DNA of 64,000 nucleotides from Rhizophagus irregularis (Eukaryota; Glomeromycota; Glomeromycetes; Glomerales; Glomeraceae): NCBI RefSeq assembly GCF_026210795.1, contig NC_089430.1, positions 6,074,811 through 6,138,810 on the forward strand, given 5' to 3'. The notes beneath the pieces are model-generated. The model did no database searches, was not told where the DNA came from, and was given only the letters and a program-made list of their open reading frames with translations. The translations under genes and the position numbers were made by a program. Positions 1-11,897 of the stretch are shown here, piece by piece (the stretch's first letter is position 1; every line of letters begins with the position of its first letter).

Positions 1-84
1 AATAAGATATTAACATTATTTATTGAAAGAATTTTTTATATTCTTAAATATTTATAAATGCTAATAACTTTTTATTTAATGATA
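1..84. other. AT-rich flank, no feature seen
   Basis: AT-rich sequence left of the first inverted-repeat element. No coding or structured feature is visible. Confidence 0.5.
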
Positions 85-400
85 AGGCCACACAAATTCA
101 AATTTTCAGTTCACTTCACTCAGCTGGGTCACTTTTTCAAATTTCAATAAAAAAAAGTTAATATATAAAAAATTTATCACGTGATCAGGATGTAATTTTA
201 TTGGCGGGTAAGTTTATCATGCGGCTGAGAACTTCTAGAGTGAAAATAAATTCCTCCCTTCTAAAAGTCAACCAATCAAATGTCACGATTATATATATAA
301 ACTTTTTTTACTAATAAACAATAAACCTGGGTCAGTGGGTCCCCAGATCGATTTTAAATTTCAATGTTATGTGAACTGAAAAATTGAATTTGTGTGGCCT
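85..400. mobile_element. MITE-like element with 30-bp TIRs
   Basis: Non-autonomous DNA transposon-like element of 316 bp. The left end (85-114) begins AGGCCACACAAATTC and the right end (371-400) is its reverse complement with 29 of 30 positions matching. The interior is AT-rich and has no ORF. I could not find a clean target-site duplication: the flanks are AT-rich and do not match at 8 or 9 bp. The superfamily is therefore left open. The near-perfect inverted ends are seen directly; the mobile-element reading is inference. Confidence 0.75.
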
Positions 401-832
401 AATAGAAATATGAAATTGCCACATTACCACCATTTAATATATCTTAATAAGATAAAGCTAACAAGCTATAATTTATTTATTTATGATCACTGGATGATTA
501 GTTAAAATATTTACATTCATAATGCTGGCCAAATTTACAAAATGGACATAAATGTCCGTTTTTATAATTCTGGTCAAATTTGCAAACCAGACTTTATGTC
601 CATTTTATAATTCTGGCCAAATAATTTTGGCCAAATTTTGCTGTGCAAAATTATTTTAAACCTAGTCAAATTAATGTGTAAACTTGAAAAAAAATTGCCT
701 TTTTTATAGTTATAAGGTGATATAAAATATTTATTAATGAAGTTGGTAAATGAATATGCAGTCAAAAATTATAAAATTGCCTTATTTATAATTAAAATAC
801 TGGATGGTGGGTGCAAAAAATCAAAAATCATG
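401..832. other. Non-coding, with early copies of the palindromic repeat
   Basis: AT-rich stretch. From about 530 to 630 it carries phrases such as GGACATAAATGTCC and repeated 'ctggccaaatt' words that foreshadow the tandem array to the right. The one short ORF here looks like chance. Confidence 0.5.
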
Positions 833-1500
833 GACATAAATAATGTCTGTGCTTGACAAAGGTTATTATAAGACAAAGGATAAGCATAATAAATATTACA
901 GACATAAATGTCTGTGCTTTACAAAGATTATCATAAATATAATAAAAATCACAGACATAAATGTCTGTGCTTGACAAAGGTTATTACAAATATCATGGAC
1001 ATAAATGTCTGTAATTGACAAAGGTTATCACAAATATCACGGACATAAATGTTTGTGCTTGACAAAGGTTATTATAAATATCACGGACATAAATGTCCAT
1101 ACCTGACAAGTAGTATCATCATGAGCAATTGACAACAAATATCATGGTCGTATATGACAAGGAGCATCATTAACAAATATCACAGACATAAATGTCCGTA
1201 CCTGACAAGTAGTATCATCATGAGCAATTGACAACAAATATCATGGTCATATATGACAAGGAGCATCATTAACAAATATCACGGACATAAATGTCCGTAC
1301 CTGACAAGGAGTATCATTATAAGCAATTGACAACAAATATCATGGTCGTATCTGACAAGGAGCATCATCAACAAATATCACAGACATAAATGTCCGTACC
1401 TGACAAGGAGTATTATCATGAGCAATTGACAACAAATATCACAGCTATATCTGACAAGGAGCATTATCAACAAATATCATGGACATAAATGTCCGTATAT
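833..1500. repeat. Tandem array of palindrome-bearing units (GGACATAAATGTCC)
   Basis: Every unit contains the 14-bp palindrome GGACATAAATGTCC or a one-base variant. From 833 to about 1083 the units are short (roughly 50-60 bp, 'gtctgtgcttgacaaaggtt'). From about 1084 to 1500 they form ~98-bp higher-order units with the words 'cctgacaaggagtatcat', 'gagcaattgacaac' and 'gacaaggagcatcat'. The array lies immediately inside a transposon-like terminus at 1580-1693, the same arrangement as in the large element at 53986-62702. Confidence 0.85.
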
Positions 1501-1579
1501 GACTATAAGTGAGTATAATCATATATTGTTGGATTAAATTAATTAGCATGATTTGTTTCTATGACACAGCATGACAAGT

Positions 1580-1693
1580 CAAAGTATATCACGGACATGG
1601 GTTAAAACCATGGGCAGACCATGAAGGATATAACCTAGACACTTGAGACATGAAATGTAAGGTTAGAACCTTTGTTGATCGGTTGAATGGGTG
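1580..1693. mobile_element. Right terminus of a large TIR element, diverged relative of the 53986-62702 element
   Basis: The sequence aligns in order with the right end of the 8.7 kb element near the telomere. Shared blocks are an 'aaaaccatgg'-like start, GGATATAACCTA, 'cacttgagac', 'aaggtta', 'tttgttgatcgg' and a final GAATGGGTG. The palindromic array abuts it on the inner side. The matching left terminus is not found in this window, so it lies upstream or is lost. A target duplication cannot be tested without it. Confidence 0.65.
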
Positions 1694-2762
1694 ATTATTG
1701 CGTCAGTCACGCAAGATCATGCTATTATTATAGTAAGAGTATATAAAAAGTATAATTAAACTGCAAATAAAAGAAAAATATCAATTATTTAGCCATCAAC
1801 AAAAAATATCAGTCCGTCAAAATCTGCATGATCCTATTAGACTGACCAATAAAAGTTATTAACAGTAAGTAATTTTCGATAAATATTTATTTATCGAAAG
1901 TTTTACGATCAAAATTAATTATCATAATTATCATTTTTTTTATATTAAAAAAGGAGCCTTGTCACTTTTTTTATTAAAAAATTCTGTATTCTAAATAAAT
2001 ATAAAGCGTTGCAACATCATTCTTAATAATTTTATTAAATTAATTGTTCGATATTTTGGAAGTTTAAATATATATTTTTTCTTTTAAATATACTTTTTTT
2101 ATCGAAGTACACTATTAACTTTGATAGAAACATTAACTAATAATGTTTCCCTTTCTTCCAGGATTACTAGATGGTAAAATTCGAAATTAATTTAAAAATT
2201 CTTTAACACCAACGTATCTATTTTTTCTACTTTTATAGGTAATAAATCGTTAAATTTTAATATTTATACTTTTTTTTTGATATCGAAATTTTTTTATACG
2301 TATAAATAAATAATAGAAAAATTTTATTGGATAATGGATATACAGTCTATCGAGTAGTCTAATGGTAATTTTATAGGATCATGTGTCCCGAATCTATAAA
2401 GTATAACAGTATAGCCGATAGTATAGTTAATTTGCAACTATACTGTATAGATAATAAATTATACTGTATAGATTTTCGTCAACTATACTATACAACATCG
2501 GAGGTATATATCATACTCAATATCGTTTGACCGGATCCTCTAAGTGGTTTCTTAACCCATTTGCCGATCCTATTTAAAAACAGTTGAAGTTTAACCTGCA
2601 TATGAATCAAGAACGATACTTTTGCTCCTCAGATTTGATCATCTTTACATCATCTTTACATCATCGGCACGTGTTGATAATCATACATTATTTATTCCTT
2701 TATGATTACTAAACTTTTTTTTTGTTTGCCTTATTATTTGTTACCTCTAAGACTGACTGAAT
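1694..2762. other. Intergenic, AT-rich, upstream of the retropepsin-like gene
   Basis: No convincing ORF. From 2400 to 2500 there are short inverted 'actatactgtatag' words. The last ~200 bp are likely promoter and 5' UTR of the gene beginning near 2763, but no motif can be assigned. Confidence 0.4.
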
Positions 2763-5700
2763 ATGTTGCGTAAAATATTGCCAAAAATAGAAATAAAAGT
2801 TCCCAGAAAGAGAAAAACTTTAGGTAGGCTTTTATTGTGTTTAGAAATATACTGCATTTCGGAATGTTAACATGCCAACCTATTTATAGGTGCTAAAGAT
2901 GTCAAAATGTCGAACAGCCCATCTGAAACTAATGCTGTTTCTGGTTTGTAATTTCGTATATGGCTATTTGTACTCTTTATTGTATTCTAATTTCTTGTAT
3001 ACGTCTGAAGAGCCTGCTCTTAAGAACCACTCATCTGATGAGAAACAAAACACAGCTTCAGCGGAATTCACTTCAAAACCGGCAAAAAATAATGAATTTG
3101 TCGAAGGTGACCTCGAAGAGTTTGCAGAGAGACTGGGAATCAAAGAATTTACAGAAAATAAAGTCAAGTGGAAAAAATTTTACAGTACGTAATAAGTCTA
3201 ATTCAGCTTGGTTGCATTTTTACTAATATATCCTTTGTTTAGACTTCGCTGGCTTGAACTTTGTTTGGCCTTCCGAATTGAACGCCTATGAGCATCGTGA
3301 AGTCTTTGATTACATTGTTGATCCTATTTGGGAGCCAGACGGAAAGGAACTTGCAATAAATACGATCGAGTATCGTCGTCTACTTGAATCCGGCATTCTT
3401 GATGAACCGAAAGGAACGCGAATTGTCGATCCCATTCGGGAGCCAGACGGAAAGGAACTTGCGATCGAGTGTCGTCGTCTACTTGGTTCCGGAACTCTTG
3501 ATGAATCGAAAGGAACGCGAACGCACGTTTTACTTGTTCATGGGAAAGTAATTGGGTACGGAAACGAGATATCTTCAAAACAAAGCAAAGAATTACAGAA
3601 AAAGTTCCCAGGATGCTTCTACGCACCTATTGTTGAACCTTTTGTTGAGTTACGCAGATTCTATGCTGTTGCTGATAATAATACGAAAGAGTGGCAGGTT
3701 TGTATGGTTTATTAGTCCGGAGCGAAGCGAAGGACTATATACTATTCGTTTCGGTTTCACAAATGTCCCGATGTCCGCCCGCTCACTGTTTGAGTCGATA
3801 TCCATACATTCGTATTGGTTCTATCGGTTATTTCGGTTAACGTCACTCTTTGTTTATTCATGTGACAAAAATAAAAATAAAAATAGAACAAAGATTTGCT
3901 TGTTTGATTACGTTATACCGTTTATTTTTATACCGTTTATTTTTTAATTAATAATTAATCAAAATTAAAATAGAATAAAATCATAAAATCATAATTTTTT
4001 TTTTATTCAATTTTCTATTTATTTAATGTAACGAAAAAAAAAATAATATTGTTTAAACTGAACTTTATAATGACGAAACCACTTTGATTTTTTTTCGATA
4101 TATCTTCTTTTTATCTGAAACAATAAAAAGTAAATAATTAAGCGCGCGTCTTGCAAATATATAATACATCCCGCGTCTTTCTAAAATAATAAAAATAAGA
4201 AAATACCCCAACTTGTCCTCTATCGAGCTATCCTGGAGGTAAGCCTTTTTTCCTCCGCCTTCCTTTCCTGTAACCTGCTGCTATTTTTAATACGTTGAAG
4301 TCTGTCAAACGTAAATTGTCTGAAATAAATGTCGCTAAGAGAACGAATGCGTGACGCCACTACGAATGTCAATCCTGCAGCGAACTCTTTACTTCCAATA
4401 TCTATTTTAGCCTTTGACAACGTCAGACCCTGACTTTTGTGCACGGTTATTACCCACGCTAGGCAGAGAGGAACTTGTTGTCTGGAACATATCGTCCCAG
4501 ACTTACCTTCCCAACTTCTTTTAATGGGTACTATTGGAACAACATGGTCTCCTTCTGTCGATGTTATGGTGGGTCCTTCATACGCATCGAACTTGACGAA
4601 AACTGCTGCTGGAAGTGATGGTGGACCTTGATTTTTGAACAGTATGTCATGAACGGTTCCGATCAATCCGTTCACTAATCCTCCTTTGGTCCACAGGTTT
4701 GCTGTGAGCATTACTCGAGCTCCTTTTGCCAATAATAACTGAGGTTCAAGTCCCTTTGCCACATCTGAACTGGCTTTTTTGGCTTCGTTTCCGCCGGTAT
4801 GAACTGCCATAATCTTGGCCACAGGTCGCTTCAAAGATCTGAGCTTCTCTATATTGATTTTGTCAACATCATTCCACGTTGTTAATAAGAATACAACATC
4901 TGAAAATCTTTCACATTCCTGCTGATTTAGATTCTCTTCGAACCGTGTACTGAGTATCTTCCAATCGTCAAGGCTGCTTTCCCCATCACGCATCCTTAGA
5001 AGTATGTCACGGAATTCTTTTTGTTCGTTTGAATTACCTGTTTGCCTTAGAATTACGTTGATCTTGAATACTTCTCTTATATGTTTATATGCAGCTATAC
5101 CTTTATTAGAATTTCCGTCTACACTTGTGTTCTTGGAGAACATAGGAACGTCAAGTACTGGCGGTAATTGATCAAAATCGCCAAGTAATATGATGGATCT
5201 TCCTCCGAAGGGCTCTTTGGAATTTTTGGGAAAAGCCTGTCTTAATCTCATGTCTATTACCGCGAGCATTCGACGTCCGACCATGCTTTTCTCGTCAATT
5301 ATTAGATAAATTACTTTTTTTAACCTTTCTTGTAATTGTTTCAGTCGCCTGCTATCAAGTTTGAGGTTTTTTGGGTTGCGTATTGGTATGGAAAGCGTTG
5401 AGTGTATCATTGATCCATTTATATTAAAGGCTGCTATACCCGTAGGTGCGATAACCAGAACCGGAGAATCAGTGTTGGTTCCTGCCATTTCGTGAAGTTT
5501 CTGCCGTATCGTCTTGATAAGATACGACTTTCCCGTACCAGCGGTTCCCATTATCATAATCCTTAACGCTTTGACCTTCTTCCCGTTGAGAATATCATTG
5601 TAATGTGATTCTATTCGTGTGAAGATTTTTTTTTGATTTTCGTTTAACTTCCAGTAATCTATTGAATCAATATCAACTTCTCTTCCGTCTAATATCCCAG

Positions 5701-8700
5701 AATTCAAGGCGTTCTAAATGAATTCGTCAACATTAGCAATATCGTTATTGGAGTAGTTTTGTTGTGCGTCAGTTATCCAATCGTGATTCTGATCCATATC
5801 ACGAGAACCAAGGTCAGATGCGCAATGTATGATCGCTTTGGGTCCCATCTCCGCGAGCCGCATCCAGTCGTATCTATATTGTTCCTCATCCTCATCTTCG
5901 TCCTCTTCGAACGGTAGTTCGTCTTCACTATCTTCATCATAAACCTCTTCTTCGTCAACAGGTTGTCCGAGCAAGTCCTGTGGTGCATCGTTTATCGTAT
6001 CTATATGTTGATCGTATAAGGTAGACCAATTGATATTGCCGTTTTCTGTAAGTACTTGCGTTTTGCGATGTCGGACGTGGAGTAGAACTTTTACTCTGCA
6101 ATAAGCCTTCCATTGATCTCCGTTACGATAAGATGATGGATGAGGCCAGACGCGAACTATGTTTTCTTTCTTACACTTTTTCCATTGACCCCTGGAAAAC
6201 CTATGCGTAAGGTATAATTCAAATAACGAATAATCTTCTAATTCTTCTGGTCGTTTCCAATATCTTTTTAAAGCTGATTGAGTTGTATGTCCAGTGTCTT
6301 CTACATTATCTCCACTACCTGTTCCTTGGATCCACCTTAATCCTTTCTCGTTAACATTTAAAGATACAAAGGAATGACTTGAATGATATAGTGCAGTTCC
6401 ATTAAGGAGGTGACAGGTTTCCTGAGCTGATATGTCACGTTCCGACACGCTGTTGAGTAGGAGTTTCTGAATTGGAGAAAGTGAAGAATTGTCAGGATTG
6501 CTGTTGTCAAGAATTTGCTTGAAGATCTCAGAGAATGCCAGTGAACTTGGTTCCGCTTTACTGGCATATTTTGATATATATTGGAGCGCTGCGTGAATGC
6601 TAAGAATAGGCTTTAAATCCATATTTGCTCTCCATCCCTGTAGCTGTATTCTGTTATGTGGATTAATGTAAGGATCGTTTCTTGCCGTAAGTAATTCTGG
6701 CTGCCCGTTTTTATCATCACGTATTAATGTGCTTCTGATGTGTTCCTTAGGGTACCCAAATCTACATGTTTGCACTCCTTCACAATTTGTGCGTATGCAG
6801 TACGATGGGCTGCATCTCGTGTGATGCTGAAGTTTGTTGATTAATTCGATATAATCTTGTAAGCCATCATCGATTTCGCTGCTATCTTTTTGGCATGGGT
6901 GCTTCTCAGGTACGGGTGCATGTATTGCTGGATTTATTGTGGTGACTATAGAATCGATGTAATCAATTACGTTCTTCATCTCTTCTTCGTTGTTTTTTAA
7001 ATTCTTCCATTCAATAGTGGGTGCGTTGCGTTTCTTTCCAATACCGTGCATGTGGATGCTCCCTCTGTGCTGCCATTCATACCGAAACCACCAGTCCTCG
7101 AGGTTCCATTTTTCCTTAAGCACATTATTAAAAAAACTTTCGAATCTTTTGGTAAAGAACCAAGCCGCGATATGAGGGTTATTGATGACTTTTGATTGAG
7201 CGTCTCCGTCGTCTGGCATGAGTCGATGAAGGTTAGGCCAGTGAAAGTCTGCTGTGCTGAATGTATAAAATATTAGACCTTTGTGTCCTATTTGCTTTAT
7301 CATGTCTGTAAGTTCACCACGTTTTGCTATCCAAAATTGCCTTGTCCCTCTTAGCCCTTCCCCGTATCTCATTATTCTGTCTGCTAATTGTTGATTTCCA
7401 TTGGATATCATCTCTAGAATGTCAGACACGTCAAGCTGTTTTTCGCTTAAATTCTGTCGGACATATACCTTTCCTTCTTGCAAATCTCTCCATCGCATCG
7501 TAGAATTTAATGTAAAGTACCTCCATCTCGAGTGACGTCCAAATCGTCCATCTTTGAACCAGAGTAAGTGTTTAAAATACTCTGCTGGCTTGATATCTCA
7601 TGGACGATTAGATCTGAGATCACCTTTTCCATATGGATATAGAGTCGGAAATGCCCTCGCAATATACCCTAGTGTTTGGAATTCGTTTATTGGACTTCCG
7701 TCAATCTCAGGCCACAATACTGGTTGCTCGTTGCTTTGTATGCGATCAAGTGTATCGTTAATAATGGCATTTTCTCTTTGCGTTGAAGGTAAGGCAGGCA
7801 CAAACGAATGAGTTATTGCGTCGCTCTCGTCGTGTCCATTTTCATTTTTGTTTTCGTTTGAAATATCATCCATCTCATCAATTATTTGGTCAGATCTTAT
7901 CTGATGTATCTGATTAATGATAGAACCGTTTTGAGGTAATGATTTAAGTATTTCATCGTCAATGATTATATCTTCGTAATAAGGGTTATTTGCTTTTAAC
8001 CAATATAGCGCTTTTGCTATTTTTTCGTGGCGTACGGTGAAATCTCTAAATCCTGATGTGTTGTTGGCTGATTCTCGTCACACTACTAGAACGTCTAATG
8101 ATGAAGGATTTCGTGGAAGGTGCCTTGTGAACTCCCGAACGTCTTGCGGAAAATTAATCACATTGCCTTTGTAGCTGTTTTGTCCACCTTGTAATCGATA
8201 TACTGACATTACCATAAAAACCTGCGCAATGAGCATCTCTTCGATGTCGGTAAGTCCCTGAAGTTCATCAGGAACCTCGCCTGGATCCATGTTATTATCC
8301 GCAGAAAATTTTTTTGGTGTCTTTTTGTCGTTGTGGTAATGACGACACTCGCCCATGATGAGAGTCATATTGGAAATCCGTTCGTTACATTCGGGGCAAG
8401 TATTATACTGTATGTTATCCATTTTGTTACAAAATTTCTGCAATACTTTGTGATCGTTCTCGCTAATTTTAGTAGACGATGTTGACCTGACATGCATGTT
8501 TCTATTATCAGGCTTTCTTTGAATATGTTCATTATCATTTGATTCGTTTATTTGCTGATCTTGCAGTTGATTCTTATTATGAGCTCTCAACACGCGTTTA
8601 CGATTACTTTCATGTGCTAAGCAAATAACATGTTCATCGTCCCTCTCCATTTCTTTTTTATTATTTCTTCTTTTGCGAAGGCTTTCTAGACGTTTATTAC

Positions 8701-10109
8701 GTTTATTTTCACTTTCTTTCACTCACTTTTGACGTTTTCTTTCACTTTCTCGATTTAGTCGAGCTTGCCTTTGTTCCGGCATCTCCTGTGCTTTAGCTTT
8801 TCGCTTTCGAATCGTTTCGGGATTAACATTTTCATATGTATTGTCAGACATTTCTCAAAATATTTGATCTTTATAATCAAAACTACCATTTCTTAAAAAA
8901 AAAATCTGATCTTTATATTTTTGTAGAATTTTACTTTATAAGCTCTGCAATCTGTCAATAACAATCCATCCGTGCGCCATTGAGAAAATGACTGTCAAGA
9001 ACAATCCATCCGTGCGGCATTGAGAAAATGATCAATGTTATAGCTAAATCGAGAATAATTAGTTTAAATGATGTACACACTTTATTGTTATTCTTTATTG
9101 TTATTCTTTACATTGTTATTCTTTACATTGTTATTAGGTAATTTATTACATATAAAAAAACATTTACATTGAAGACATTTTGATCTTATATTTTTCGCTT
9201 TATTTGATAGTGATTTGAATTGAATTAATATTACAAACGTTAAATTTTAATTATTATGACTTTTTTTTCGAATACTTATAACCGTTAAATAAATTTTTGA
9301 TTTTGTAAATTTCGTGGCTTATCACCATATTACATTTGTACGAAATATGGTTATTCATGGCTTATAATATGAACCTCGTGGCTAATTTATTAACGTATTA
9401 CATAAATAATAAATTTGACTAGCTATTGTGTTATATTCGTTAACTACCTTCCTCCCGTGATTGCTTCAATCAAATTTATCCGTGTTTAGTTAAATTTACC
9501 CATGTTTAATTAAGTCGCTTTTCGCTCTAGACTCCCAACGGTTCCCGTTCCCTAGTTTAATTCATGATAATAAGGTTATTGACAGGTATAATTCGATACC
9601 TTGTGAAACTTTATAATGAATGATATCTGTCAATGCCTAATAATGGGAATGGTGTTACAAAATTTTAGACGCACATTAGCCTTCGAAATGTTGATAATCT
9701 TAGTGATGTAGTAACAATGTCAAACACTGAACAAAATTTTCGAATGGTAATCGATACTGGAGCAAGCGTGACTATAATTCCATTTTTTTTAAGACAACAA
9801 TTGGCGGATTATTGTGATGGTTGGGAAAGATTTACTGTTCGAGCTAGTGGATATGGAAATGGTGTAAAAATCACTCCGGCTTCAAAAAATTGGGATGTAC
9901 ACCTAGGTGATGGGAGAAATTGGTCCCGATGGCACAGCACCAAAGAAATTTATTCTTGGCTAAACAATCCTCCATCTTATATCAATTGCGGATTAATTGG
10001 TTACGATGTTCTCAACAATATACCTCATTATAAACCTTGTAGGGTGCCTTATGTCTTTCTCAGGGATGACGTTTTCAAACAAATTCAACAGTTGCAAGAT
10101 GTCATATGA
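2763..10109 (+). CDS. Retropepsin-like aspartyl protease domain protein, five exons, Helitron in last intron
   Basis: Proposed exons are 2763-2823, 2890-2943, 3011-3184, 3243-3697 and 9669-10109. All junctions are GT-AG and the phases add up to about 394 aa. The last exon carries the aspartyl protease signature VIDTGASVTIIP (residues ~275-286). The exon at 3243-3697 contains a tandem duplication of about 36 codons (VDPIWEPDGKELA and VDPIREPDGKELA, starting near 3317 and 3425). The donor at 3698 (CAG|GTTTGT) and acceptor at 9668 (ATTTTAG|ACG) are both phase 0 and rejoin into an open frame. The 6 kb intron between them holds a Helitron. The first two exons are less certain: an alternative start at 2899 gives a hydrophobic N-terminus without splicing. 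The fold and protease motif are seen; the substrate is unknown. Confidence 0.7.
3712..8900 (-). mobile_element. Helitron inserted in an intron; right boundary uncertain
   Basis: On the minus strand the low-coordinate end reads AGTCC-TTCGCTTCGCTCC-GGACTAA and is followed by T. This is a short stem-loop ending in CTAA (CTRR class) next to T, as expected for a Helitron 3' terminus inserted between A and T. It encodes the decayed Rep/helicase below. The 5' end (expected to start TC) must lie between 8851 and 9668 and was not pinned down. The tandem 40-bp repeat at 8953-9031 may be inside it. Confidence 0.7.
4220..8851 (-). pseudogene. Helitron transposase: DUF6570-like region, HUH/Y2 Rep, Pif1-like helicase; four in-frame stops
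   Basis: One reading frame of about 1540 codons runs from ATG at 8851 to the stop at 4220. It is interrupted by in-frame stops near 8730 (TGA), 8078 (TGA), 7598 (TGA) and 5714 (TAG). In order it has a basic N-terminus, a DUF6570-like region (LTDIEEMLIAQVFMVMSVYR), a Helitron_like_N/Rep region with the HUH-type motif GSIHMHG and Y2-type motif YISKYASK, an acidic stretch (DEDSEDELPFEEDEDEDEE), then a Pif1/RecD helicase. Helicase motifs are Walker A GTAGTGKS, motif II IIDEKSM, motif III GDFDQLPPV, motif IV ILRQTG, motif V GLVNGLIG and motif VI VHKSQGLTLS. All conserved helicase motifs remain, so decay is recent. The stops are compatible with CGA to TGA and CAG to TAG changes. Confidence 0.92.
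8953..9031. repeat. Two-copy 40-bp tandem repeat
   Basis: The unit containing 'acaatccatccgtgcg' and 'cattgagaaaatga' occurs twice with a 40-bp period and very few differences. It lies upstream of the Helitron transposase start. Confidence 0.8.
9032..9668. other. Rest of the long intron, no gene seen
   Basis: AT-rich, with repeated 'ttattgttattctttacattg' words at 9075-9135. It should contain the Helitron 5' end and the original branch point and acceptor of the host intron (acceptor AG at 9667-9668). Confidence 0.5.
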
Positions 10110-10718
10110 ATATTTTTTTCTTAAAAACGGGAATTACTAGACTGGATTTTATCTCGTTTGTTATTTTTTTTATATGAATAGTTGTGTATTAAAATTAATA
10201 TTCAAGACCCATACATGTAATTTTCTAATCAGTTTATGCTACCATGTGTATCTATTGAAAAAATAAAAAATAGTATCTGCAGTATATATGTAATAATTAA
10301 AGTTTTATGTTTATTCAATGAGATCCAATTCTCGAAGATGCTCTGGAATAATTATATATGGGTCTTCGTAATACCAAACAGAGGATCCTTAACGTACATT
10401 GAGGGTGTACAATAATTAACGTACACCTCAGGAAAGTGTACGATAATAACATACACCCTCAGTTTTTGGTGTGTACAATAACTAAATGTACAATTATATG
10501 CTTTATTTCTAAAAATAGCTGTAATATTATGTAAAATATAAATACTTAACGTACTTAACGGCAAAATGACTTTATTAAACTTTTTTTTAAAAAAAAAACT
10601 TATATTTTTTCAAAAAAAAGAAAATTTCAAAAAAATTTTTATCAAATATTTTATTCACTGTTAATATTTCCAAATTCACTCAGCGTTCTATCTATTAAAA
10701 ATCTCTGCACATAACCCT
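10110..10718. repeat. 3' flank with a small inverted-repeat cluster
   Basis: Downstream of the retropepsin-like gene. GAGGGTGTA (10401-10409) and TACACCCTC (10452-10460) form an inverted pair, and GTGTAC/GTACAC words recur between 10390 and 10500. No coding potential is visible. Confidence 0.5.
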
Positions 10719-11470
10719 TTACATTTCTTGATTCTCATCATTATGAACATATTCCCCAAATCTCACACTCTCTAACATAATTTCACCACTTTTTCAGCTG
10801 TTATGTCTTTATCTTCTTGAATAAATCTAACTGCTGCTTCAGGAATAAGAACTTCTTGCAAATATTCCATTGGTGTTTGTGGTATTGTTAGAGATTTTGT
10901 TAAAATTTTAGTATCAATAAATAGCTTTCTTAAAGTTTCTGCAATTACAATAGCATCACGGGGACCATAATAACCAGGCTAATTTTAAGATAATTATAAA
11001 AGAAACTTGATTATTTATTATTTATGTATATATATGATATATCATATTGATATAATAAAAAAATTCACCTGAAAACTTTCAATTCGGCTCATAAGACTCA
11101 TAGGTGAATTAATTTTGTTTTTTCCTTTATCACAATATTCTCTCATAAAATTATCACGATAGAAGCTTTTGACTTTCTTTTTACAAATATCCAATAGATC
11201 AGTACTGAAATTTTCAATTCTTTTAGGAATAGAATTGAAATCTATCACTGTTGGATAACCTTTTTTAATACCATCTGGAATGATTTGCATTTCTCCTATA
11301 TGAGCATGACAAAATTCAAATTGCTCTACGGCTTTTAACCTTTTTCCTTGAAAATTCATAAATAAATCCTTTAACTTATTGGGCAAAGGAGATGGTAACT
11401 TTTCATCACAATAAGGACATATTTCAGGTATCTTTATAATAAAATTTTGAGTTTTGTTAAATAAATTATA
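10719..11470 (-). pseudogene. Rtc4-like C-terminal domain (restriction of telomere capping 4 family), frameshifted end
   Basis: The minus-strand coding run begins near 11465 with a CxxC pair (ICPYCDEKLPSPLP). It continues through FCHAHIGEMQIIP and YPTVIDFNSIPKRI and ends the exon at a GTGAAT donor near 11069. The next exon starts at 10979 with PGYYGPRDAIVIAETL and runs through YLQEVLIPEAAVRFIQEDKD. This order matches my memory of the RTC4 domain (zinc pair, H..IP..GYP.IDF, PGYYGPRG). Near 10785 the frame meets an early TAG (10772-10774), whereas a one-base shift gives LESVRFGEYVHNDENQEM and a stop at 10719. That is probably a frameshift. Whether it is joined to the SWIM exons upstream is treated as a finding. 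Confidence 0.7.
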
Positions 11471-11897
11471 ACACCAACTGATTTTTATAAATAATCAAAA
11501 GAAAGTGGAATTATAATTACTTACTGTAATAGAGTTAATATTTTCATCATTGCTACTTGAGTTTCCCTTATTACCGATCTGAAATAGATAAAAAAATTAT
11601 CATAACTATTTATTGCATAAAAAATATTTATAATGAATTTCTTACCATAATATTTTCTTTGTTTCCATTAGAATCTTTCTCCTATGTATTATTAACAAGA
11701 AATTATTTTTTTATAGTTTTGAAAATAAAGAATGAATGTATAAAATCTTTACCTTTAGTTTTTTTGATTTTTTTCTTTGAGAATTAATTTCTATACCAGA
11801 TTTTTTCCTTTTATTTGAATGTACGCCACCTTTTGGCTTTACATTTTGTAGTATCTTTATTATGTCATTATTATTAATAATTTGACCATTACAATTC
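11471..11897 (-). CDS. Small low-complexity exons linking SWIM and Rtc4 regions
   Basis: Short minus-strand open blocks are rich in Asn, Ser and Lys. Examples are a block ending KSGIEINSQRKKSKKLK before a GTAAAG donor near 11752, a block ending DSNGNKENIM before GTAAGA near 11644, and IGNKGNSSSNDENINSIT before GTAAGT near 11524. They look like spliced linker exons rather than a domain. The order and phases were not fully proven. Confidence 0.4.

Noticed and set aside
85-400. Target-site duplication for the first MITE
   Set aside because: Flanks at 8 and 9 bp do not match under any of three end placements tried.
833-1500. Evenly spaced repeats suggestive of a CRISPR array
   Set aside because: The spacers are repeats too, the genome is eukaryotic, and the array belongs to a transposon terminus.
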